Positions 18,239 to 27,841 of a stretch of DNA of 44,197 nucleotides are shown here, piece after piece. The notes beneath the pieces are model-generated. The model was not told where the DNA came from, made no database searches, and saw only the letters and a program-made list of their open reading frames with translations. Source of the DNA: Geothermovivens sp964644845 (lineage in GTDB: Bacteria; Zhuqueibacterota; Zhuqueibacteria; Oleimicrobiales; Geothermoviventaceae); NCBI GenBank assembly GCA_964644845.1, contig CAZXXS010000108.1:1-44197 (forward strand), in the 5' to 3' direction. A program made the position numbers and the translations under genes. Every line of letters begins with the position of its first letter. Position 1 is the first letter of the stretch.

Positions 18239-19411
18239 GCGATTACTCGTTTTGTTTTTGCCCAAAGGTGAATTCGATGATCAAACTGGAGTAAGCGGTA
18301 ACCTCGAGGCCAACCCAGGCACGCACAGAATCGGCAACGAACAATCCAGAAATTCCCGCAGCTTTCAGCAACTCGATATTTGGGGCCAGGAGGACAGATT
18401 CCTTCTCGCCGTCGATCGCTTCGCTTCCCGGGTGGAGAATCCGGGTGAGAAGCGCACCCTCCACACCATCAAGGTCTGTCTCTCCAAGTGTTGCTTTCGC
18501 TCTCCCGAAAACGACCAAACAGAGACGAACCCGGCGAACACGGTTTCGGTCTTACTGAAGTTGCCGAACTTTCCGCTTCGATCAGAGGGGTGCGAAAGCA
18601 GAAGTCCCCAGCTTCCGCGTTGACGAGGTACCCGTCTGGATCAAAACTGGTGAGACACTGGACAGTGTTACTCTCCGCGAGGGGGCCAGGCCCTTTCAAT
18701 CCCCCGTTTCCCGCCAACGGCTTCTGGTTTGTCCGCGTTGCAAGCTTTCGGTTTCTCACCGCTACCGGAAATTCAGACGCGGGTTTGCCCTGCCTGCGAA
18801 ACAGTTCTACCATCTCAAAGGACGGCGGATTCATGAGGAAGCGAACATCATCAAGGATCGATTCGGGTACCGCTGCTCTCTCCCCGTTTTCCTTGAGATC
18901 AAACTCTTCGCAATTGCAAGAAGATACCCGGCTTATCCGTCGCTCAGAGCTTCAATGCCCTCTCTAAGTACCGCTCCACCAACCCCTTTCTGCTTTTTCT
19001 CGCTTACCAACATGCAACCGATTCACTCGCCGTAAAGGTTCAACCCACCGGAAACAGTTTTGGGAGCGGTTTGAACACCGCTCAAAACAACGTGATCCCC
19101 TTACTTGCACCACCCGCAACCCCGGAACTGCACCCTACTTCAGCGTTCGTTCGTGACGGCCCGTTCATGAGCACCCAAGTCGACGAGATTCGTAAGCCCA
19201 AAACCAAAGTAGCAAGTGCGTGCCGCCAGAGCACAGAACGGCTCACGCTACCTGCTTCCAAACCACTGCCCTTGCCAGTTGGCCGATCTCGCAGGTTGTT
19301 TCGGAAGAGGGGCTCCCCGAATTTCTGGAAGTGACCCGGGCAACGTGTCCCGGGCCACCCCATCTGCCGCTGTTCAGAGTCTACACGACCAGATTAGTCA
19401 ATCTCGACTGA
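18239..19411. other. 1.17-kb region without an intact gene; possible relics
   Basis: No complete recognisable gene is present. A minus-strand frame (about 18518-18243) reads 'LLAPNIELLKAAGISGLFVADSVRAW', faintly like the second half of a VapC-type PIN domain. A plus-strand frame is open from about 18558 to TAA 19034-19036 without an early start codon and contains 'LLVCPRCKLSV', a possible zinc-site remnant. Both readings are weak. The stretch looks like a small graveyard of lost genes. Confidence 0.35.
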
Positions 19412-20965
19412 TCAGTAGTCCACCTTTTCCGAAACGGACTTGGCCTGCAAGAAAAGCAAAAGGTAGTCGCGTCCGCCGGCTTTTGAGTCCGTACCGGACA
19501 TGTTGAAGCCGCCGAAAGGATGACCACCGACCAGTGCTCCCGTGCACTTCCGGTTGATGTACAGATTTCCGACGTGGAACTTGAGCTTCGCTTCGTAGAT
19601 GTTCCGTCGATCGCGGGAGTACACCGAACCCGTCAAGCCGTACTCGGTTGCGTTCGCCAGCTGAATGGCCTCGTCGAATGTTTTGACTTTCAGGACTGAG
19701 AGCACGGGTCCAAAAATCTCTTCCTGCTCAATGCGTGCGCCCGGCTTCACGTCTTTGAAGATCGTAGGCTTGATGAAGTAGCCGTTTCCGGGTGCCTTCT
19801 CTCCGCCAGTGATCAGGGTGCCCTCTTTCCTCCCGATCTCGATGTAGTGCAGGATCTTGTTCTCCGAAGCCTGGTTAATGACTGGGCCCAGCCAGTTCTT
19901 GGCGTCCTTGGGAGGCCCAATTGTGATTTGCTCCGTCACATCCACCAAACGCTCCAGAAACGAATCGTAAATTTCGTCGAGCAGAATGAGCCGCGAGCAA
20001 GCCGAGCACTTCTGCCCCTGAAACCCAAACGCCGAGGTCATCACACCCTGCACCGCCGCATCCAGGTCGGCCGTCGGATCCACGATGATCGTGTCTTTGC
20101 CACCCATTTCCAGAATGGCCCGCTTGATCCAGATTTGCCCGGGCGACAGCTTGGCGGCCAGCTCGTTGATCCGTAAGCCAACTTCTTTGGAACCCGTGAA
20201 CGCGATGAAACGGATCTTCGGGTGACTGACGAGGTAGTCGCCAATTTCACCCCCAGATCCGGGGATGTAATTCAAAACGCCGTCGGGAAGACCGGCCTCA
20301 CGAAAAATCTCTACCAGCTGGTAACCCACGGCCGGAGAGTCGCTGGCAGGCTTTAGCAACACAGTGTTGCCGGTGACAATCGCTGCCGAGGTCATGCCGG
20401 TCAGGATGGCCATCGGGAAATTCCACGGTGGGATAATCGCCCCAACCCCAAGGGGGATGTACACGAGTTCCGGATACTCACCCTTAACCGGGGTCACGGG
20501 TTGACGCTCGCTGTACCGCAGCATCTCCCGCGCGTAGAATTCCAGAAAGTCGATCGCCTCCGCCGTGTCCGCGTCGGCTTCGAGCCAGTTCTTTCCGACC
20601 TCGCGCACCATCCAGGCGTTGATTTCCAGCCGGCGTTTCTTCATCAACTCGGCAGCTCGCAGGAGCACAATCGCGCGCTCTTTCGGATCGACCCAGCGCC
20701 ACTCGTTGAACGCCCGTTCAGCCGCCTGAATGGCCATGTCCACGTGTTCACGTCCAGCCCGATGAAATGTGGCCACGACCTGATCCTTCTCCGCCGGGTC
20801 GTAGGACTTCAACAGTTGTCCCGTTTCCACATCTTTACCGCCGATGAAAAGCGGGTACACCCGATCGAACTGCCTTTCTACCTGCTTCAGCGCCTGTTCC
20901 ATCGCCTGGCGGTTTTCCTTCACAGAAAAATCGGTGTACGTCTGGTTCCTGAAAGGCTCAAGCAT
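19412..20965 (-). CDS. pruA: L-glutamate gamma-semialdehyde (1-pyrroline-5-carboxylate) dehydrogenase, 517 aa
   Basis: This NAD-dependent aldehyde dehydrogenase completes proline breakdown to glutamate. The catalytic cysteine lies in 'GFQGQKCSACSRL' and the general-base Glu in 'AILEMGGKDTIIVD'. The N-terminal 'YPLFIGGKDVETGQ' and the C-terminal 'FGGFNMSGTDSKAGG' are P5CDH signatures. ATG 20965 follows GGAGGAAGCC; a longer frame to 21082 is not needed. Size matches the stand-alone RocA/PruA type. No proline dehydrogenase gene is in the window. It lies 135 bases after thiC. Confidence 0.93.
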   Translation of the reverse strand: MLEPFRNQTYTDFSVKENRQAMEQALKQVERQFDRVYPLFIGGKDVETGQLLKSYDPAEKDQVVATFHRAGREHVDMAIQAAERAFNEWRWVDPKERAIVLLRAAELMKKRRLEINAWMVREVGKNWLEADADTAEAIDFLEFYAREMLRYSERQPVTPVKGEYPELVYIPLGVGAIIPPWNFPMAILTGMTSAAIVTGNTVLLKPASDSPAVGYQLVEIFREAGLPDGVLNYIPGSGGEIGDYLVSHPKIRFIAFTGSKEVGLRINELAAKLSPGQIWIKRAILEMGGKDTIIVDPTADLDAAVQGVMTSAFGFQGQKCSACSRLILLDEIYDSFLERLVDVTEQITIGPPKDAKNWLGPVINQASENKILHYIEIGRKEGTLITGGEKAPGNGYFIKPTIFKDVKPGARIEQEEIFGPVLSVLKVKTFDEAIQLANATEYGLTGSVYSRDRRNIYEAKLKFHVGNLYINRKCTGALVGGHPFGGFNMSGTDSKAGGRDYLLLFLQAKSVSEKVDY

Positions 20966-21100
20966 GGCTTCCTCCTTTGCCAATTGGGTTTCCCCGTCTG
21001 TTCCGCTCGTTCCCAGCGAACCGGCGTGCAGGTTCCCGAGAGCCCCTCTACCAACAGTGAGGAGGTCCCTGCACCAGAACACTCCCCGTAAATGGATTTC

Positions 21101-22396
21101 TCACACGACCACCGTCACACCGTTTAAAGCCTCTTCTACCAATTTGATGGCACAGAAATCGCCGCACATCGTGCAAGCTCCGTTGCTGGGCTCTTCGGCT
21201 TCCTCCCACATCGTCTTGGCTTTCTTCGAATCCAGCGCCAGGTTGAACTGGGCCGGCCAGTCCAGCTGCTTGCGGGCTTTCGCCATCTTGCGATCCCAGT
21301 CCAGCGCCCCAGGGATCCCTTTAGCGATGTCCGCAGCGTGTGCCGCGATGCGGGCCACAATGGCCCCTTCGCGGACATCCTCCACGGTGGGCAGGCGCAA
21401 ATGCTCGGAGGGCGTAACGTAGCACAGAAAATCAGCACCCGCGCGAGCAGCCACAGCCCCACCAATTGCCGAGACAATGTGGTCGTAGCCCGGTGCAACG
21501 TCTGTCACAATCGGTCCCAGCACGTAAAAGGGGGCTCCGTGACACAGCTTCTTCTCGAGTTCGATGTTCAGCTCGATCTGATCCAGGGGCACATGCCCGG
21601 GGCCTTCGATCATCACCTGCACGTCCTGCTCCCAGGCCGCCTTTGTGAGCTCTCCCAGGGTGATCAGCTCTTCGATCTGGGCACGGTCCGTCGCGTCGGC
21701 CAGGGCGCCAGGCCGCATTCCGTCGCCCAAGCTCAGGGCTACGTCGTAACGCTTGGCCAGCTCCAGCAGGCGGTCGTAGTGCTCGTAAAGCGGATTCTCT
21801 TTCTCATTGTACACCATCCACGTGACCAAAAACGACCCACCGCGACTCACGATGTCCAGCTCTCGACCCTGTTTGCGGAGCCGCTCCAGGGCGCTGAGCG
21901 TCACGCCGCAGTGCACGGTGAAGAAATCCACCCCGTCCTGGGCTTGCCGTTCGAGCACATCGAAGATGTCGTCTACAGTCATGTGGACAATGCTGCCGCG
22001 TTCCTCGGCCACCTGCACAGCAATCTGGTAGATGGGGACCGTACCCAGAGGTGCATTTACGGCACCGCGAATGGCGCGCCGAACGGCGTCCAGGTCGCCA
22101 CCCGTGCTCAGATCCATGATCGTGTCCGCACCCGCAGCCACAGCCACTCTGGCTTTCTCGATTTCCATTTGTACGTCAGCAACTTCGGAGCTCGTACCCA
22201 GGTTGGCGTTCACTTTCGTGCGCAAGCCCTTGCCAACACCCAGTGGCTTGGTTGGTGCGACCCGGTTTTTCAAAATGATGGCTGTGCCGTCAGCCAGATT
22301 CTTGGCCAGATCCTCTACCGAAATGTGTTCATCCGCCGCTACCCGCTCCATCTCCGGTGTCACAATCCCTTTGCGGGCTGCTTCCATCTGCGTCAT
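21101..22396 (-). CDS. thiC: Phosphomethylpyrimidine synthase
   Basis: ThiC is the radical-SAM enzyme that rearranges aminoimidazole ribotide to HMP-phosphate in thiamine synthesis. The cluster motif CxxCxxxxC is at the C-terminus ('CTMCGDFC'). Also present are 'NANLGTSSEV', 'IMDLSTGGDLD', 'TVHCGVT', 'SRGGSF' and 'MIEGPGHVPLD'. At 431 aa it is the short form that lacks the N-terminal extension of the enterobacterial enzyme. AGGAGAAA precedes ATG 22396. I see no TPP riboswitch in the 400 bases upstream, which is unusual for thiC. Confidence 0.96.
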   Translation of the reverse strand: MTQMEAARKGIVTPEMERVAADEHISVEDLAKNLADGTAIILKNRVAPTKPLGVGKGLRTKVNANLGTSSEVADVQMEIEKARVAVAAGADTIMDLSTGGDLDAVRRAIRGAVNAPLGTVPIYQIAVQVAEERGSIVHMTVDDIFDVLERQAQDGVDFFTVHCGVTLSALERLRKQGRELDIVSRGGSFLVTWMVYNEKENPLYEHYDRLLELAKRYDVALSLGDGMRPGALADATDRAQIEELITLGELTKAAWEQDVQVMIEGPGHVPLDQIELNIELEKKLCHGAPFYVLGPIVTDVAPGYDHIVSAIGGAVAARAGADFLCYVTPSEHLRLPTVEDVREGAIVARIAAHAADIAKGIPGALDWDRKMAKARKQLDWPAQFNLALDSKKAKTMWEEAEEPSNGACTMCGDFCAIKLVEEALNGVTVVV

Positions 22397-22813
22397 TTTC
22401 TCCTGAACCTCCCTTGCCGTAAGATTTGATCTTCTGAACTGTCTCCGCCATTCACAAGAAAACGAACCTTTGTTCCGAAAAGACCTCCAAATCAGCTTTC
22501 ACCCCCCGATTGGGTGTCCAGCCCTCCGGCGAATCTGCGGGCTCCGAGCCCGCAACCCGCGCGTGCAAGGAGGCCCGAAAACGGACCACACAACCCAAAC
22601 AAAATTCTACCCCCCAGGATTTTTCGCGTAGGTTTCTCTCGAGTCGGGAGACTGACATCCGCTTTCTCCGCAAAGCCCGAACTCCGTCCGGGAGCGCTGA
22701 GAACACGATTTGCCACCCTGGCCGTTCCCCCAAAATACGGCTTGGAACGGCAGGTGACACCCGATTTGTCAACGCTCAGAAGTCCCCGCGAGGTCCAGTG
22801 TTTCCAGACGCCT
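22397..22813. other. Intergenic region upstream of thiC
   Basis: No gene is recognisable in these 417 bases. A 9-bp inverted repeat (22536-22554, TGCGGGCTC-C-GAGCCCGCA) is present without a T-run, so it is not an intrinsic terminator. I looked for the TPP riboswitch cores CTGAGA and CTGATC on the minus strand and did not find them. Confidence 0.5.
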
Positions 22814-23902
22814 CTACTGGCGACGCAGTTTGATTTTGCCCTGGTCTACACTCGTGACGAAAGCCATCGTAGCCATGCCAAGGAGGCGAACGAAGTCTTC
22901 CTGACGTTCCTGGATGAGCTTGTCGACTGCCTCCCGGTCGGGGAAGCGAGCCAGCGTCATCACGTACACGAGTGGGCGAAGCGCCGCCAGCGGCAGGATT
23001 TGGGCAAATTGAGTGAAAGTAGTTTCCTCGAGTTTCGATTTCCCCGAGCGAGTTTCTTCGTCCTCCAGGCCAAGCTGCGCCGCCATGTAATCGATGATCA
23101 AATCAGCCACAGTGGTAAGGTCACGTTGTTCCCAGGCTCGCAAAATCTCGTCGTCCATGGTCACCGAGCTGATCAGTTTGGCCGTTGACTCCAGAAATCT
23201 GGATGCTTGCTTGACCGTCAGGGGACGCTTGGCTTCCATCTGCTGAGCCAGTTTTTGCAGAGCGGTGTTCAAAGGCACCTGGCCCCGCCGTTTTTCTTTG
23301 ACCCACACAGCTTTTTCGATCTCCTCGGCCAGGCGCGAAAGTCGCAGTCCCATCGCTTTGCCGTCGGTCACTTCCGTTTCCGCGTCGGCCTGCAAGAGAC
23401 GGAAATCTTCTAACCGGTCCTGATCCAGCGCGGCCCGCGCAATCAGATCACGACCCGGATCATCCTCTGGCTCCCCCCGGACCTCGCGCTCCTCGTCGAT
23501 GCTTGCAAAGTGGCGCAGGGCGTGGAACGCATCCGCGACCTCGTCCTGCAGGTAGTGGATCAGGGCCAAAAGGTACCACACACCAGCTGAGGCGTGGTGT
23601 GCCCTGGCAGCGGCTTCGAGCGTGCGCTGAGCTGTCAGTGTGTCGCCGCGCCAGAAAAACCCTTCGGCGGCGAATTCCGGTGGGATCTTGCCCTTTTGGT
23701 CCACCAGCCAGGTACTGGCTTTCGCAAGGCGCTCCTTGTCTCCGGCGAGAGCGGACACACGCGCCAGCATGGCCGGAACAAGTCCGTGTTGAGCGCCTTC
23801 TTTCAACATGTCCGTCAACACGGACAACGCCTCGGCCGCCTCGCCCTTGCGGGCCCTTTCCGCCAGCGCCTCAAGTTCTTCGCTCGTCGCGTTCTCCAGC
23901 AT
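22814..23902 (-). CDS. Uncharacterised helical-repeat protein, 362 aa
   Basis: I do not recognise this protein. It has no signal peptide or membrane segment. The first 130 residues look like TPR-type helix pairs ('EALAERARKGEAAEALSVL', 'GVWYLLALIHYLQDEVADAF'). The middle is charged and helical, and the C-terminal third has 'LRPLVYVMTLARFPDREAV'. It is probably a cytoplasmic adaptor or chaperone-like protein. ATG 23902 has GGAGA about 10 bases upstream; a TTG two codons earlier is also possible. It lies alone between DUF2207 (280 bases upstream) and thiC. Confidence 0.7.
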   Translation of the reverse strand: MLENATSEELEALAERARKGEAAEALSVLTDMLKEGAQHGLVPAMLARVSALAGDKERLAKASTWLVDQKGKIPPEFAAEGFFWRGDTLTAQRTLEAAARAHHASAGVWYLLALIHYLQDEVADAFHALRHFASIDEEREVRGEPEDDPGRDLIARAALDQDRLEDFRLLQADAETEVTDGKAMGLRLSRLAEEIEKAVWVKEKRRGQVPLNTALQKLAQQMEAKRPLTVKQASRFLESTAKLISSVTMDDEILRAWEQRDLTTVADLIIDYMAAQLGLEDEETRSGKSKLEETTFTQFAQILPLAALRPLVYVMTLARFPDREAVDKLIQERQEDFVRLLGMATMAFVTSVDQGKIKLRRQ

Positions 23903-24182
23903 GCTCAAAGATTCTCCAAATTACCGTTACCGTACGCTCTTGTCCAACGTCAGAAAAACACACTTTCCCGCCCAGAGTGGAAAATTGCCACGCGACACCC
24001 GGAAGGCTGGGGACGAGTGGAAGCACTCCTTCTGTTCGATCCGCCACGTGCCCCCCCGGCGCCCGCCGTCCAGCAAAAAGCCCAACTCCGGACTTCGGGC
24101 AAAAGCACAGAGACACCGTTGTCCGGGACGCAACCGGCGCGATGATGCCCAGGTCCCAGCGAAACCAGGCTCGGTCTCTGGC

Positions 24183-25973
24183 CTACCCGGCACCGCCTCC
24201 GGAACCTCCAGCACCGCCCCCACCTCCTGCCGAGGCCCCACCCCCGGTTCCCGTAGCCGAACTCATGGTTGCGGAGAGACCACTGACCAGGCCAGCCACC
24301 GACTCTCCAAACGACTGCGCACTGCCTGCCTGCCACGCGTACCAGCCGCCCACCGCGCCCGCAGACACGCCCTCCGCCAACCGCACCAGCACCTTTTTGC
24401 TCACACCAAGCACGATGGCGTAAGGCAACAGTGCATCCAGGGTCAAACCCTCGGCAAGCTGTCCGCCGGCCTTTCCGTATTTCCGCAAGTAGCGCCCCAA
24501 AGCCAACCAGCGCTGCGCTTCCAGCTCCGCTTCAGGATTTCGTCGCGGCAGGAGAAAAGCCGGGATGAGGAGTAAACTACCCACAACGATCGGAATAACA
24601 CCCGGCCAACCGGACACGAACAGGCCCCCCACACCCAACAACGTCAGTACCACGGAAAGGACGATGGCTTTGTTCCGTGCCTTGAGACTCGACGGTTCGA
24701 AGAAATGCTCTTCCCTGGCCAGCTGGCTGAGCTGTTTTTGCCACTTTTGGTACCAGCGCCGCACCTTGCGCGACGCTTTCTTGATCTGTCGGTCCGTCAC
24801 TCGTCCTTCACCTCGCCCAATTTCCTCGAACAAGAATCTGAGCAACTCTTCTTCCCAGGGGCGAATGGAGTCGACTTCCGGAACAGGCCGCCTCACGAAC
24901 CTGTACACCACGCGTTTGCGTTTCCAGAGCTTCCCGTAGAGTTCTTCCTTCGGTTCGATTTGCAACCAGCCTCGCCGTGCCAGATCAAGCAACGTGGCCG
25001 TCAGCACTGCGCCACCCAAACTCCCTTTGCCCAGCAAGAACGCCACCAGAGCCGGTGGCCGATCCGAAGGCAACGTAGCGTCCATCCTTGGGATGCCCGG
25101 GGTAGGGTGTCTGCGGCCGTAACGTGCGTACCAGTTGGTTACCAGGGCCACAGCGGCCACACTGAGAAAGCCGAGAAACCACAACCCCTGGCGTTCCCTC
25201 TCGCGCCTGGCTGCAGCCCTGCGGAGTTCTTCCTGCCGCCTTTTGTTGGCCTGCTTGGCCCATTCGGCTTCCTCGGCCAGAATTCCCGGTAGCGCAGCAG
25301 TCCCCTCGCGCCTGGCGGCCTTCGGCACCCAGCTTGGCGGGAAAAGGATACGCCCCTCCCAAAAGGCGTGTGCAGGAAGCGGGCTCACCGCCAGTTCCAC
25401 TCTGCCGTCCGGGAGAATGCGGGACTGGCCCCACAGGGGACCGTGGGCCCAGACGCGAATCGAGTCCGGATTGGCCCTGTGCTCCCACGAGACCCGAACA
25501 ACCACCCGAGCTGTCGGTTTTTCCCAGCCGTCGCCCACGAACTTGTAATAAAACTCCGCAACGTCGGCGTAAACGCGCACAACATCCCTCAAAACAAAGC
25601 TAAGAATGAAAACGCGGGTCTGATTTCGCGCTGTGAAAAACCACCGAGCTTCCAGGGATTTCGGCGAGACGGTCACGCGGTACGTCCCGTCGCGCTCGTC
25701 CTGAGCGGGTGTGTAGATGCGGTCCGCCTCGCGAACCCGAAAACTGTCCACCCGTCCGATGCCCTGCAACGGCAAACGGTAGCTGGCCCAGTGGAATTCG
25801 CCCCGAAAGCTGTACACTCGTCGCTCAACAATCTTCACGCTCCCGTCCTCGAGAACACGTGCGTCAATCGAGACTTTGTCGATCCGGTAGTCCTTTGCCA
25901 GCCCCCACGCGGGCAGGCTCCAGCATGCCAGGAGCAGTACAAGCGACCTAACAACAGGGCGTTGACGTCGCAC
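24183..25973 (-). CDS. DUF2207 family membrane protein, 596 aa
   Basis: The protein has a signal peptide ('VLLLACWSLPAWGLAKD'). A beta-rich extracytoplasmic N-terminal domain of about 220 residues follows ('EDGSVKIVERRVYSFRGEFHWASYRLPL'-type strands). A first membrane segment lies at about 264-281, then a cytoplasmic part with 'GGAVLTATLLDLARRGWLQI', and two further segments lie at about 436-475. The C-terminus is a Gly/Ala/Ser-rich tail. This order is that of DUF2207 proteins, whose function is unknown. GTG 25973 with GGAGG 7 bases upstream decides the start. It follows the APH-fold gene by 11 bases. Confidence 0.88.
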   Translation of the reverse strand: MRRQRPVVRSLVLLLACWSLPAWGLAKDYRIDKVSIDARVLEDGSVKIVERRVYSFRGEFHWASYRLPLQGIGRVDSFRVREADRIYTPAQDERDGTYRVTVSPKSLEARWFFTARNQTRVFILSFVLRDVVRVYADVAEFYYKFVGDGWEKPTARVVVRVSWEHRANPDSIRVWAHGPLWGQSRILPDGRVELAVSPLPAHAFWEGRILFPPSWVPKAARREGTAALPGILAEEAEWAKQANKRRQEELRRAAARRERERQGLWFLGFLSVAAVALVTNWYARYGRRHPTPGIPRMDATLPSDRPPALVAFLLGKGSLGGAVLTATLLDLARRGWLQIEPKEELYGKLWKRKRVVYRFVRRPVPEVDSIRPWEEELLRFLFEEIGRGEGRVTDRQIKKASRKVRRWYQKWQKQLSQLAREEHFFEPSSLKARNKAIVLSVVLTLLGVGGLFVSGWPGVIPIVVGSLLLIPAFLLPRRNPEAELEAQRWLALGRYLRKYGKAGGQLAEGLTLDALLPYAIVLGVSKKVLVRLAEGVSAGAVGGWYAWQAGSAQSFGESVAGLVSGLSATMSSATGTGGGASAGGGGGAGGSGGGAG

Positions 25974-25984
25974 GGGAATCCTCC

Positions 25985-26944
25985 TTATTTCCCAAACCAA
26001 CTTTGGGCCAGCATCCAGCACTCATCCCGGTACCGCATGGCCGCGTTCCAGCGCCCATTGCGCAACCCGCGAATCAGGATGTACTTCTGGTGTTCGTACA
26101 GGAAGTAAAAGTGATGCCGGACTTTCGCAGCCACGGAGCTGTCGCGCTGACGTCCGTAACCCCGCCAGAAAGCAGGCTCCGAAATGCCACAGTAGTCCAG
26201 CACAGCGTACTCGATTTCCGGATCGCCCCACAGGGCACGATCCCAGTCCACCAACCCTGTGAAGTTCCCGGACACGTCGAGCAGGATGTTCTGACTCCAG
26301 ACATCCATGTGGAGCAGGGAAGCCGGAACGTTTGGATCGAAGAAATGCACATGCCTCTCGAGCGCATCGACAAGCCAGGTGCCCTGTTCCCTCGTGTACG
26401 CGTTCATTTCCACCAGTTGTTGCACCAGCTTGCCCCACATGATGCGAAACGCGTCTACCCAGTTGTCCTGGGGTTCCATCGGCCTGTGAGGTCCCACGTA
26501 ACCGTACTTGTCGCTCGTGATTTCGTGTACTTGCCGCAAACACCGTCCGACCTGCTCCAGCACGCGTTCCCACAGGCTTCGGCTCACCGGGAGCTCGCTT
26601 GCCGCCAAACCAGGAAGTCGTTCCATGAACAGGTAGTCCGAAGGAATGCGCTTGCGGCTGAAATCTGTCGCCAGCACAGCGGCCACCGGGCAACCTGTGC
26701 GATCACGAACAATCCGGTGGACGACCGGCTCCTGCCGCATCATGTCTTTCTCGTAGAAAAGCACGGGCGTGTCTGGCAATGGTGCAACCCTCAGGACCAT
26801 TTGCTGGCCGTCTACGTCCACGTAGAAGCTGCGGTTGAATTTGCCACTGGGGGTTGGCCGGAACGCCAGGGCCCGGGCATCCACGTCGAAATGTGCAACA
26901 ACCAGTTCTCTGAGAATCTCTTCACTGAGTTCAGGCCAACCCAC
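25985..26944 (-). CDS. Aminoglycoside-phosphotransferase-fold kinase, 319 aa
   Basis: An APH/choline-kinase-like small-molecule kinase of unknown substrate. The catalytic loop 'LLHMDVWSQNILLD' matches HxDxxxxN, and the metal motif is 'LVDWDRALWGDPEIE'. The N-terminal lobe has 'GKFNRSFYVDVDGQQMVLRV', with an arginine where the ATP-binding lysine often lies. The start is GTG 26944, preceded by GAGGGAATC. It is 3 bases from the upstream gene and 11 bases from DUF2207, so it is part of one operon. There is no sign that it confers antibiotic resistance; homoserine-, fructosamine- or choline-kinase-like roles are equally possible. Confidence 0.85.
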   Translation of the reverse strand: MGWPELSEEILRELVVAHFDVDARALAFRPTPSGKFNRSFYVDVDGQQMVLRVAPLPDTPVLFYEKDMMRQEPVVHRIVRDRTGCPVAAVLATDFSRKRIPSDYLFMERLPGLAASELPVSRSLWERVLEQVGRCLRQVHEITSDKYGYVGPHRPMEPQDNWVDAFRIMWGKLVQQLVEMNAYTREQGTWLVDALERHVHFFDPNVPASLLHMDVWSQNILLDVSGNFTGLVDWDRALWGDPEIEYAVLDYCGISEPAFWRGYGRQRDSSVAAKVRHHFYFLYEHQKYILIRGLRNGRWNAAMRYRDECWMLAQSWFGK

Positions 26945-26947
26945 GAT

Positions 26948-27337
26948 TCAGATTCCCTCGTGTTTCAAAATCCACGCCGCCAAAGCACCCACGCCCACTG
27001 CTAGCGAAAAGCTAAACAAGGTTCCCACAATCACGTACTCCGCCACACGTCGCTCGGGCTCTTTGCCCTGCCCGGAAATCTCCCCAAAACGCAGGAGCCC
27101 CTTGGCAGCCAGCACTACAGCCACGGCGCCAGGTTGCCCCATCAGGACGAACGTTACCACCAGAAAGCGTTCTAGCCAGCCAATCAGCCGCCCGGCGCCC
27201 GGTAAACCGGAGTCGACCCAGCGCTGTAGTTCCTCGCCACCCCTGGCATTGACCAGCCACCGGCAGAGGATCTGCACCAACCAGCCTCCACCGAACACAG
27301 CGAGCAGGTAGGCCGACGACACTACCAAAACATCCAA
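26948..27337 (-). CDS. Small membrane protein resembling the C-terminal half of DUF3307, 129 aa
   Basis: From TTG 27337 (AGAGG 7 bases upstream) the protein has three or more hydrophobic segments. It contains 'GRLIGWLERFLVVTFVLMGQ', 'VLAAKGLLRFGEI' and 'RRVAEYVIVGTLFSFSLAVGVG'. These blocks match, from memory, the C-terminal membrane region of DUF3307 proteins, which commonly neighbour satD. The usual N-terminal half of DUF3307 is missing, so this is a short version. satD lies 505 bases upstream on the same strand. Its role is unknown. The reading can be extended to 27610, but that part has no family similarity. Confidence 0.65.
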   Translation of the reverse strand: MDVLVVSSAYLLAVFGGGWLVQILCRWLVNARGGEELQRWVDSGLPGAGRLIGWLERFLVVTFVLMGQPGAVAVVLAAKGLLRFGEISGQGKEPERRVAEYVIVGTLFSFSLAVGVGALAAWILKHEGI

Positions 27338-27841
27338 AGCACACCTCTCATGCAGAATGCACCATCTTAGCAAAACCGAAATCCGGAACGGTTGAACAGG
27401 CGGACGTCGCTTCGTTCTCGTCGAACACAGCACACAACTCGAGCCCAGACAACCATGCCACCAACACACCGAAGTTGAGTAGCACCTGCACGTCCATCCG
27501 CTGACACGAACTGACGTCTGGCACCGGTCCTCATCCCGCTGTTCCCTTCTCCCGACCGCAGGCCCGGTTTCGCTGCTCTTCACACAGGTCAGGTCACACC
27601 GGTCGCCCAAGGCCTGCTTAAGGCTACAACCTTGATGCAGCCCACATTTAGGACAAAACCTTAATCGCAGCTGTGTTTAGGCTAAACCCTTAACAAACAT
27701 CTCCTCGCGCCAACCGGTTTGTTTCCGTCTCTTCCACGGCCAGTGGCACCTGGAACAACGAATGAGGCAAGGCTCGCAGGGCAAACAACCGCGGCAGGAT
27801 CGGGCCAGACGAAAAAGAGTTTAGCAGTGGAGCTCCCCACT
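27338..27841. other. 505-bp gap between satD and the DUF3307-like gene
   Basis: There is no recognisable gene. The centre holds three evenly spaced palindromes (27618-27693, listed separately). Just after the satD stop, AGTGG-GGAGCT-CCACT forms a weak 5-bp hairpin, with TTTTT some 10 bases further on, which is at best a poor terminator. Confidence 0.5.
27618..27693. promoter_or_regulatory. Three 18-bp operator-like palindromes at exact 29-bp spacing
   Basis: Three copies of a TTWAGG-N6-CCTTRA dyad start at 27618, 27647 and 27676. The third copy also contains the perfect palindrome GTTTAG-G-CTAAAC. The 11-bp spacers differ, so it is the motif and its phase that are kept. This looks like a cluster of binding sites for a dimeric regulator. 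They lie upstream of the DUF3307-like gene and downstream of satD on the minus strand. Confidence 0.6.

Noticed and set aside
22536..22554. 9-bp inverted repeat upstream of thiC as a terminator
   Set aside because: The loop is one base and no T-run follows on either strand.
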